DNA of 12,097 nt from Anaerolineae bacterium (GTDB lineage: Bacteria; Chloroflexota; Anaerolineae; UBA1429): NCBI GenBank assembly GCA_007123335.1, contig SKLG01000225.1, positions 1 through 12,097 on the forward strand, given 5' to 3'. Shown in pieces: positions 1-4,987 of this stretch. The notes beneath the pieces were generated by a model. The model was given only the letters and a program-made list of their open reading frames with translations. It made no database searches and was not told the origin of the DNA. The position numbers and the translations under genes were made by a program. Position 1 is the first letter of the stretch. Each line of letters opens with the position of its first letter.

Positions 1-987
1 CGGGTCTTGCGCTACAATCCTTCCCTCGCCCATATCTTGGGCGCCGATGTCCGCAACATCATTGGCCAACGGGTCGATCCAACCAGTGATCATCCGGCGC
101 TGCGCCGTCTATCGACGCTCCTTGAGCTGCCCGGCGACGGTCTGCCCAGCGACGACTCGGGGACAGACCTTGAGCGACGGATAGAGATGGACGAGCCCTT
201 GCATGCCGTATTGCGGGTCCGCATGTCGCCGGTGCGGTCGAGCGGTGGACATGTGGCCTATATTATTCTTCTCTCCGATGACACCGAGACTCTGGACCAG
301 ATCCGCGCCGGACAGGAACTCATCGCCTTGGTGTCGCGAGAGATTCGCTCCGCCCTGGATATCATCCGTGGATACGCCACCCTGGCGCGTACGGCTCCGT
401 CCGATGGTGACGCAGGGGCTCTGGCGGACTGGCTCGCCCGCATCCATCATGAGAGCGCGAGGCTGTGGCGATTGGGCCAGGACCTCGATGATCTCCATCA
501 AGTAATGACGGATAAGTGGGCCGCCACCCGGGAGCCGTTGTCGCTGCAAGAGTTGCTGCGGGATTTTCACGAGGAGCTGGCCGGCGAGATGCGGCGCCGG
601 AAGGTGACCTTTGCTGTGCGCTATCCGCCCAACCTCTCGACGGTGGAGCTGGATGGCCCCCGGTTATGGCGCATGCTGCACACCCTTGTCGACTATGCCC
701 TGTCGCGGGCCGTCGAGGGCGGTCGGATCGTCCTCGATGTGCAGGCCAACCTGGAGGACGTGGTCTTGATTCTCACCGACGACGGGTTGCCGGTGTCACC
801 GGGCCTGTGCCAACGCATCTTGTATGGGCAACTCGGTGCCTTGAACGATACCGATGATCCGCTAAATGGCGCCGAGCTGGCGCTGAGCATCGCCTGCCGC
901 CTGGTTCAGGCTCAAGGGGGCCACCTCTGGATGCCCGAACACCAGAACGGCCGCACCGAGTTGCGCCTCATCATGCCCCTCACATAG
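1..987 (+). CDS. PAS / histidine-kinase-like protein, 5' partial, catalytically degenerate
   Basis: The frame is open at the left edge, so the N-terminus is missing. A TTG at 7 is only an internal codon that happens to be a possible start. The visible part begins inside a PAS-like domain (YNPSLAHILG, then LRVRMSPV and an ILLSDDTE strand). A helix follows that aligns with the HisKA dimerisation helix: SREIRSALDIIRGYA against the family pattern SHELRTPL..IRGYA. The last 110 codons align with an HATPase_c domain ending QAQGGHLWMPE. Key residues are lost: the phospho-accepting His is Arg (codon 337-339), the N-box Asn is Tyr (694-696, in LVDYAL), and the G2 box GLGL reads AELAL. It was probably a membrane or cytoplasmic sensor kinase by ancestry, now likely a non-phosphorylating sensor or scaffold. 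Any signal input is unknown. Fold assignment is good; loss of activity is inferred. Confidence 0.8.
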   Translation, partial: RVLRYNPSLAHILGADVRNIIGQRVDPTSDHPALRRLSTLLELPGDGLPSDDSGTDLERRIEMDEPLHAVLRVRMSPVRSSGGHVAYIILLSDDTETLDQIRAGQELIALVSREIRSALDIIRGYATLARTAPSDGDAGALADWLARIHHESARLWRLGQDLDDLHQVMTDKWAATREPLSLQELLRDFHEELAGEMRRRKVTFAVRYPPNLSTVELDGPRLWRMLHTLVDYALSRAVEGGRIVLDVQANLEDVVLILTDDGLPVSPGLCQRILYGQLGALNDTDDPLNGAELALSIACRLVQAQGGHLWMPEHQNGRTELRLIMPLT

Positions 988-1021
988 GCGAGGCCTCCTG
1001 CAAAGCGGTTTTGCCCGGTCC

Positions 1022-1050
1022 TTGACAGATCCCCTCGCTCATGGCACACT
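1022..1050 (+). promoter_or_regulatory. Promoter of the recombinase-like gene
   Basis: A perfect -35 TTGACA lies at 1022-1027. After 17 nt comes CACACT at 1045-1050, a weak -10 (3 of 6 matches) preceded by TG-N, i.e. an extended -10. Transcription would start near 1057, about 25 nt before the ATG at 1082. The gene therefore appears to have its own promoter although it follows the kinase-like gene on the same strand. Confidence 0.55.
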
Positions 1051-1067
1051 CTATGTCAAGTAGAGTG
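1047..1067. repeat. 7-bp inverted repeat over the -10, candidate operator
   Basis: CACTCTA (1047-1053) and TAGAGTG (1061-1067) are perfect inverted arms with a 7-nt spacer. The left arm overlaps the -10 and the right arm would lie just past the start of transcription. That is a typical position for a repressor site, possibly autoregulatory. The dyad is directly visible; its role is inferred. It could also form a short 5' hairpin in the mRNA. Confidence 0.5.
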
Positions 1068-1081
1068 AATGGGAGGGGTTG

Positions 1082-2062
1082 ATGACCACCGAGCAGATGG
1101 AGCTGTTCCCCTTGGGCCACCCAGAGGAGGGCGGAGAGCGCGATGCCCTGAACCTGCCGCAACCGCCGCGCACCGCTCAAGGCCCGCTCAGCGCGTCAAG
1201 CACGCTGGGCGACGCCCTCGATCCATTTACCGAGCACATGCACGATAGAGAACTCGCCGAGAACACGATCAAATCGTTCCTCTATGATCTCGGCTTGCTC
1301 CGCGAGTACCTGGATCAGGACGCCACCCTCGGCGAGCTATCCACCCGCCAGCTTGAAGGCTTTTTACACTGGTTGCGCCACGAACGCGAGGCGCCCTGCT
1401 CGTTGCGCTCTCTCGATCGCCGCATCACCACGCTCAAGGCCTTTTTCGAGTGGCTGACCAACGCCCGCGTGCTCCCCGAGAACCCCGCCGAGCCGCTGGT
1501 CTATCATGGCGCCAACTCGCCCTTGCCCGAGATCCTCAGCGATGCTCAGGTCGAGGCCCTCCTCGACGTCACCCGCAGCATGCGCGACGCGCCCGAGGCC
1601 CCTGATGCCCGGCCCCATCTGCTGATCACCCTGCTCCTGGCCACGGGGATGAAAAAGGCCGAGTGCATGCGCATCCGCCTCGAACATCTGGACCTCAGCA
1701 ACCTCAAGCAGCCCAGCGTCTATATCCACTATGAAAAGCCGCGCCAGCGCTTCAAGCGGCGCCGCCTGGCCCTGCCCGACGATTTCGCGCCCACGTTTGA
1801 GGCCTATATGCGCCGCTACCAGCCTCAGGAGCTGCTGCTCGAATGCACCGGCCGCAATCTGGAATACATGCTGCACAGCCTCTCGGAGCTGGCCCGGCTG
1901 AACACCAAACTGACCTTTGAGATGCTGCGCTGGACCTCGGCCGTGCGCGCCTTTAAGGAGGGGATGGACCCGGAGCGGTTGCGTCGGCGGCTGGGGCTGT
2001 CGCGCATCACCTGGCGCGAGACCTGGGAGACGCTGCAGGCACTGGCCGAGGAGCCTCTGTAG
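1082..2062 (+). CDS. Tyrosine-recombinase-fold protein lacking most catalytic residues
   Basis: The product is 326 aa from the ATG at 1082. GGAGG at 1072-1076 lies 5 nt upstream, so this ATG is preferred over the TTG at 1079. Residues about 40-140 match the SAM-like core-binding domain of XerC/XerD-type integrases (LAENTIKSFLYDLGLLREYL, then the LKAFFEWL and NPAEPL segment). Residues about 150-326 match the catalytic domain. The active-site set is mostly gone: the first Arg of ATGLR is Lys191 (ATGMK), His of HxLRH is Glu280, the next Arg is kept (283), the following His is Trp284, LGH is LGL (306), and the nucleophile Tyr position is Trp315. Strand cleavage looks impossible, so a DNA-binding or architectural role is more likely. 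No att sites or phage genes are nearby. The N-terminal 35 residues are low-complexity and charged. Confidence 0.82.
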   Translation: MTTEQMELFPLGHPEEGGERDALNLPQPPRTAQGPLSASSTLGDALDPFTEHMHDRELAENTIKSFLYDLGLLREYLDQDATLGELSTRQLEGFLHWLRHEREAPCSLRSLDRRITTLKAFFEWLTNARVLPENPAEPLVYHGANSPLPEILSDAQVEALLDVTRSMRDAPEAPDARPHLLITLLLATGMKKAECMRIRLEHLDLSNLKQPSVYIHYEKPRQRFKRRRLALPDDFAPTFEAYMRRYQPQELLLECTGRNLEYMLHSLSELARLNTKLTFEMLRWTSAVRAFKEGMDPERLRRRLGLSRITWRETWETLQALAEEPL

Positions 2063-2086
2063 GGGCACGATGCCGCCCATCGCGCG

Positions 2087-2118
2087 GCGGGACCATCGGT
2101 CGATGGTCCCGCGTTTTC
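2087..2118 (+). terminator. Rho-independent terminator after the recombinase-like gene
   Basis: Twelve-base perfect arms, GCGGGACCATCG (2087-2098) and CGATGGTCCCGC (2101-2112), are followed by GTTTTC. The two-base centre means a few inner pairs must open to form the loop. The T-run lies on the plus-strand side only, so it fits termination of the recombinase-like gene. The stem may also slow transcription of the convergent dehydratase gene that ends at 2131. Confidence 0.75.
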
Positions 2119-2130
2119 GATAAGCGACCC

Positions 2131-3288
2131 CTACCAGTTGGTGTGCGAGCCGTCGCGGCGGTGCAGATGGGGGAACTCGTAAAAGCGCCACGCCTGCGCA
2201 GCCACCGCCTCCTCGTCCATCTCGACGCCCAGACCGGGGGCGTCGGGGACGGGGATCCAGGCGCCATCGAGCTGTGGCTGCATGGTAAAGAGGTCGTCAC
2301 TGGGGCGGTGCTCCCCCTCGCGGGGGACCCACATCTCCAGCCAGGCGAAATTGGGGATCGCCGCCGCCAGATGCACCGACGCCGCCGTGCACACCGGCCC
2401 CAAGGGGTTGTGGGGCATCAGGTCGATATAGTGGGCCTCGGCCCAACCGGCCACCTTTATGGCTTCGGTCAGCCCACCCACGTTGCACACATCGACGCGA
2501 GCGAACTGGCAGATCCCCCGCTCGATGTAGGGCAGGAACTGCCACTTGCTGGCAAACTCTTCGCCGATGGCAAAAGGCACGTCGGTCATGCGCCGCAACG
2601 CCTCATAGGCCTCGGGGCATTCGTCGCGGATCGGCTCCTCTAAAAAGTCGAGGGTGCCCTGAGGCATACGCTGGCAAAAGGAGGCCGCCTCGGCGACGCT
2701 CAACCGGTGGTGATACTCGACCCCCAACACCGGCCCTGGCCCCAGGTCGGCGCGCAATCTGGCCGCTCGCTCGGCGGTCAGGGGGATCGACTCCCGCGGC
2801 TCGAACAGATTGGGGTCGTCGTTGCCCTCGGGCTGGGCCATGATGAGGCGGATGACGTTCCAGCCGTCCTCCATCAGGCGGGTCACATTGTCGCGCAGCT
2901 CCTCATAGGAGCCCCCGCCGGTGGTGGCAAAGCAGGGCACATGGTCGCGATGCTTGCCGCCCAGCAGTTGATAGACCGGCACCCCCAGCGCCTTGCCGGC
3001 GATGTCATAAAGGGCGATGTCGATGGCCGAGATGGCCGAACTGAGCACTCGGCCGCCCTCGAAATACTGGCTGCGATACATCTCTTGCCACAGCGCGCCC
3101 ATGCGCAGCGGGTCTCGCCCGATGAGCCACTCACGATAGTGGTCCACGGCGCCCTTGACGGCCAGCTCGCGGGTCGTCATGCCGCCCTCGCCCAGACCAT
3201 ACAACCCCTCGTCGGTCTCGACCTTGACCACCAAAAAGTGGCGCTGGCCAGTCCATACCGGGTAGGTCTTGATATCGGTGATCTTCAT
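2131..3288 (-). CDS. Enolase-superfamily sugar-acid dehydratase, galactonate-dehydratase-like
   Basis: This 385-aa protein has the usual length for the mandelate racemase / acid-sugar dehydratase group. Such enzymes take a proton alpha to a carboxylate held by Mg2+ and release water, giving a 2-keto-3-deoxy sugar acid. The N-terminal capping domain begins MKITDIKTYPV and the barrel follows. Spacings agree with E. coli D-galactonate dehydratase as I recall it: ligands at E191, E217 (LEEP) and E243 (GEE), H193 two residues after the first ligand, H293 (MPHNPLGP) and E318 (LEMW). The oddity is E191, where the family normally has Asp. A perfect SD (AAGGAGGA, complement of 3293-3300) sits 4-5 nt before the ATG. 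Substrate could be galactonate, mannonate, gluconate or another acid, and no catabolic partners lie beside it. It runs divergently from the next gene. Confidence 0.88.
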   Translation of the reverse strand: MKITDIKTYPVWTGQRHFLVVKVETDEGLYGLGEGGMTTRELAVKGAVDHYREWLIGRDPLRMGALWQEMYRSQYFEGGRVLSSAISAIDIALYDIAGKALGVPVYQLLGGKHRDHVPCFATTGGGSYEELRDNVTRLMEDGWNVIRLIMAQPEGNDDPNLFEPRESIPLTAERAARLRADLGPGPVLGVEYHHRLSVAEAASFCQRMPQGTLDFLEEPIRDECPEAYEALRRMTDVPFAIGEEFASKWQFLPYIERGICQFARVDVCNVGGLTEAIKVAGWAEAHYIDLMPHNPLGPVCTAASVHLAAAIPNFAWLEMWVPREGEHRPSDDLFTMQPQLDGAWIPVPDAPGLGVEMDEEAVAAQAWRFYEFPHLHRRDGSHTNW

Positions 3289-3362
3289 CGTATCCTCCTT
3301 GCCTCGTCATCCGCGTGTTCAGCCCGTCGTGCATATCCACATCCTTCGATCAACGCCAGAGC

Positions 3363-3393
3363 ATTGTACCGGATGTGCATGCGCATGCGCCAA
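3363..3393 (-). promoter_or_regulatory. Candidate promoter for the dehydratase gene
   Basis: Read on the minus strand, TTGGCG (complement of 3388-3393) is a 4-of-6 match to a -35. TACAAT (complement of 3363-3368) is a 5-of-6 match to a -10. The spacer is 19 nt, longer than ideal. The transcript would start near 3356 and carry a leader of about 70 nt. Confidence 0.4.
3377..3388. repeat. 12-nt perfect palindrome between -35 and -10, candidate operator
   Basis: GCATGCGCATGC is its own reverse complement. It lies between the proposed -35 and -10 of the minus-strand dehydratase promoter and about 30 bp upstream of the plus-strand YhfC promoter. One bound regulator could control both genes. Its core ATGCGCAT recurs in a second palindrome, TATGCGCATA at 4411-4420. 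Confidence 0.4.
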
Positions 3394-3416
3394 TGTCTGA
3401 GCATCCCGTAGGCGTT

Positions 3417-3444
3417 TTGCCACCTTGTGCCGCGCCGCTATAAT
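3417..3444 (+). promoter_or_regulatory. Strong promoter of the YhfC-like gene
   Basis: TTGCCA (3417-3422, 5 of 6 matches), a 16-nt spacer and a perfect TATAAT (3439-3444) form a clear sigma-70-type promoter. Transcription would begin near 3451. That lies downstream of the GTG at 3427, the most upstream possible start of the reading frame, so that GTG cannot be used from this transcript. Confidence 0.7.
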
Positions 3445-3504
3445 GACAGGAACGGAGAAGTAGCTCCTCCCACATTGCCATCGTCTCGCCGGAGGATCAC
3501 CTTT

Positions 3505-4338
3505 TTGCGCGTCGCCACCGTGCTGGCCTTTATCCTATCGCTCATACTCCAGGTGGGGTTCCCCCTGGCGGTGACGCTGCTGTACCGGCGGCGCACGCGC
3601 GCCCCATGGATGCTCTTTGTCTATGGCATGATCGTCTTTGGCCTCTTTCAGCTTTTCACCTGGCTGCCGCTCAGCGTCTATCTGGACACCGTGGTGGGCG
3701 GACGGATCACCGGTGAATGGGGCGCCTTTGCCTGGCTCCTGGCGCTGGCCTTTTGCACCAGCCTCATCGAGGAGGCCGGCCGCTGGTGGGGTTATCGCGT
3801 CCTCTTTCCGCGGGAGGGGCATGGGCTGACCTGGCGCCACGGCGTCATGTATGGCCTCGGCCACGGCTCGCTCGAGACCCTGTTGCTCATCTCGGGGCTC
3901 ACCTTTGTGTATATGATCGCCTATCTGGTGCTCAGCGGCAGCGGTCCTCTGGCCATCAGCATCGAGGATGTGACGCGCGCGCTCGATCTCTCTGCCGAGG
4001 CCAGCAACGGCGCCGCCGCCCTGGTAGCCGTCCTCAGCGATCTGGCCGCAACGACCTGGGTTCAGCCGCTGACCGTGGCCATCGATCGCATCCTCGCTCT
4101 GCCGCATCAGGTAGCCTGGGCCTTGTTGGTGATGCAGAGCATCCTCTCACGGCAAAAACGCTGGTTCGCCTTTGCCGTCCTCTACCATTGGTCCGTGGCC
4201 GTCATCGTGCCCGGGCTGGCGCGCATGGGCGGGTTTGCCCTCGCCGAGGGGGTCAACCTCGTCTTTGCCCTCTTTAGCCTGTGGCTCATCCTGCGTTTTC
4301 GCGACATGGACCCCCAGCATGTGACGCTTGAGGCCTAG
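3505..4338 (+). CDS. YhfC-family intramembrane metalloprotease
   Basis: The frame is open from GTG 3427, but I choose TTG 3505. A perfect GGAGG (3491-3495) lies 9 nt before it, and the promoter's -10 lies inside the longer version. This gives 277 aa starting directly with a membrane helix (RVATVLAFILSLIL). About seven to eight hydrophobic segments follow, separated by short charged loops. The family signature residues are visible: EEAGRWWGYR with the Glu pair at 89-90 and Arg93, GHGSLE with His120 and Glu124, and YHW with His228. These would bind zinc inside the membrane, as in other CPBP/YhfC/PrsW-type proteases. The substrate is unknown. The gene is monocistronic here: it has its own promoter, a divergent neighbour on the left and a 649-bp gap on the right. 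Family assignment is good; proteolytic function is by family only. Confidence 0.78.
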   Translation: MRVATVLAFILSLILQVGFPLAVTLLYRRRTRAPWMLFVYGMIVFGLFQLFTWLPLSVYLDTVVGGRITGEWGAFAWLLALAFCTSLIEEAGRWWGYRVLFPREGHGLTWRHGVMYGLGHGSLETLLLISGLTFVYMIAYLVLSGSGPLAISIEDVTRALDLSAEASNGAAALVAVLSDLAATTWVQPLTVAIDRILALPHQVAWALLVMQSILSRQKRWFAFAVLYHWSVAVIVPGLARMGGFALAEGVNLVFALFSLWLILRFRDMDPQHVTLEA

Positions 4339-4382
4339 CCACCCACATCTTCCTCTTGCGAATTCTTGGCCCATCCGCCAAT

Positions 4383-4468
4383 ATGCCTATACGCGACTGC
4401 AAAGAATGCCTATGCGCATATGTGGGGAATGCCTAGGCCGATCGGCAGGAACAGGCGCAGAATGCCTA
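4383..4468 (+). repeat. Four direct repeats of (A)ATGCCTA at 23, 23 and 33 bp
   Basis: ATGCCTA occurs at 4383-4389, 4406-4412, 4429-4435 and 4462-4468. The last three are extended to GAATGCCTA. Start-to-start spacing is 23, 23 and 33 bp, so all copies face the same way and the last interval differs by one helical turn. The second and third gaps begin with perfect 10-nt palindromes or near it, TATGCGCATA (4411-4420) and GCCGATCGGC (4437-4446). This looks like an iteron-type protein-binding array. It is too short and lacks the dyad repeats of a CRISPR. The binding protein is unknown. Confidence 0.55.
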
Positions 4469-4573
4469 GATCAAGTTGGGCGCTTTGGCCGATGTACGCC
4501 TTTGCCCCATGGTGTATGCTGTCCCTAGATCGATAGAGTATAGGGTGTTCAGAACTCTCCGATCTGTGCGACG

Positions 4574-4592
4574 GAAGAAACCATGTTTCTTC
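4574..4592 (+). other. AT-rich hairpin with 8-bp stem
   Basis: GAAGAAAC (4574-4581) and GTTTCTTC (4585-4592) are perfect arms around the triloop CAT, extendable by one G-T pair. A pyrimidine stretch (TCCTCCTTTG) follows, so it could be a weak terminator or the 5' stem of a structured RNA. A low-GC stem is unusual in this GC-rich sequence. Confidence 0.4.
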
Positions 4593-4604
4593 TCCTCCTT
4601 TGCT

Positions 4605-4650
4605 GACAGGCCTCGTCAATCGCAGTGGGCAGCGGATGGCGAGGCCTGTC
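4605..4650. repeat. 11-bp perfect inverted repeat, 24-nt loop
   Basis: GACAGGCCTCG (4605-4615) and CGAGGCCTGTC (4640-4650) pair perfectly. Two smaller stems follow: GCGCC/GGCGC (4656-4660, 4664-4668) and CGGGTT/AACCCG (4669-4674, 4683-4688). All lie upstream of the promoter-like site at 4712-4740, so they would not be in an mRNA started there. They belong to an upstream transcript, a separate small RNA, or a DNA-level site. Confidence 0.5.
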
Positions 4651-4711
4651 CCTTTGCGCCCTCGGCGCCGGGTTCCCAGGTCAACCCGCACCTGTAGATC
4701 ATGGATGCGGT

Positions 4712-4740
4712 TTGGTCTGCTTCCCCATCTTTTGTATAAT
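4712..4740 (+). promoter_or_regulatory. Probable promoter of the aspartate kinase operon
   Basis: A perfect TATAAT at 4735-4740 is preceded at 17 nt by TTGGTC (4712-4717), which has the TTG half of a -35. Transcription would start near 4747, leaving about 240 nt of leader before the first gene. That length allows leader-based control, and the leader contains stems such as the palindrome GGCAGCGCTGCC (4806-4817) and CCGCG/CGCGG (4834-4838, 4843-4847). Confidence 0.55.
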
Positions 4741-4987
4741 CTCTGTGCACATGTTCGCAGTGAGCTCTGGCTGCATACCTGCTGCGCCTCGACTCGAGCT
4801 GGCCTGGCAGCGCTGCCTCCCCAGGGATTTCCCCCGCGGCGTCGCGGATGGCGCCCAGTCGATGGGGCGAACCTGCCGTTCAGGATGTTTGGCGCTTGCT
4901 GCGTGTTGTATCCGTTGCGTTCCCTCGCGCCACGCTGACAGGCGGGCGCGATCGTTGTTCACCATGTTCATATGGGGAGGCAGGATC

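Larger units (their letters stand above)
4339..4987. other. 649-bp non-coding region upstream of the aspartate kinase operon
   Basis: No convincing gene is found on either strand; short frames here have no family resemblance or SD site. The region holds, left to right: four short direct repeats (4383-4468), a weak promoter-like stretch around 4502-4545, four successive hairpins (4574-4688), a promoter-like site (4712-4740) and an mRNA leader to 4987. I saw no lysine riboswitch or T-box consensus and no intrinsic terminator directly before the kinase gene. One frame stays open through much of this region into the kinase gene, but its translation is Cys/Arg/Gly-rich and resembles no kinase extension. 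Confidence 0.7.

Noticed and set aside
1000..1014. GCAAA-TTTGC hairpin after the kinase-like gene as terminator
   Set aside because: Only a 5-bp AT-rich stem whose Ts form part of the stem; too weak to call.
1082..2118. Integrated phage, integron or genomic island marked by the integrase-like gene
   Set aside because: The protein lacks the catalytic residues, and no tRNA, att repeats, excisionase or phage genes are nearby.
1364..2191. 275-aa minus-strand open frame opposite the recombinase-like gene
   Set aside because: No recognisable domain, and it crosses the terminator and the end of the dehydratase gene.
2707..3411. 234-aa plus-strand open frame opposite the dehydratase
   Set aside because: Antisense to a well-supported enolase-superfamily gene whose catalytic residues are in register; low-complexity His/Gly/Ala-rich translation.
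3427..3504. GTG-started N-terminal extension of the YhfC-like protein
   Set aside because: A perfect TATAAT lies inside it and no SD precedes the GTG; TTG 3505 is far better placed.
4383..4468. CRISPR array
   Set aside because: Repeats are only 7-9 nt, spacing is short and unequal, and no cas genes are present.
4751..4987. In-frame ATG at 4751 that would extend aspartate kinase by 79 residues
   Set aside because: No SD site, only a few bases from the proposed transcript start, and the translated stretch is Cys/Arg-rich and unlike any kinase. ATG 4988 has GGAGG at 7 nt and gives the family N-terminus.
4339..4987. Lysine riboswitch, T-box, tRNA or other standard RNA in the leader region
   Set aside because: No T-box AGGGTGGNACCGCG, no lysine-riboswitch core and no GTTCNANTC-type T-arm were found. 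The GGGTT...AACCC stem at 4670-4687 only superficially resembles a T-arm.
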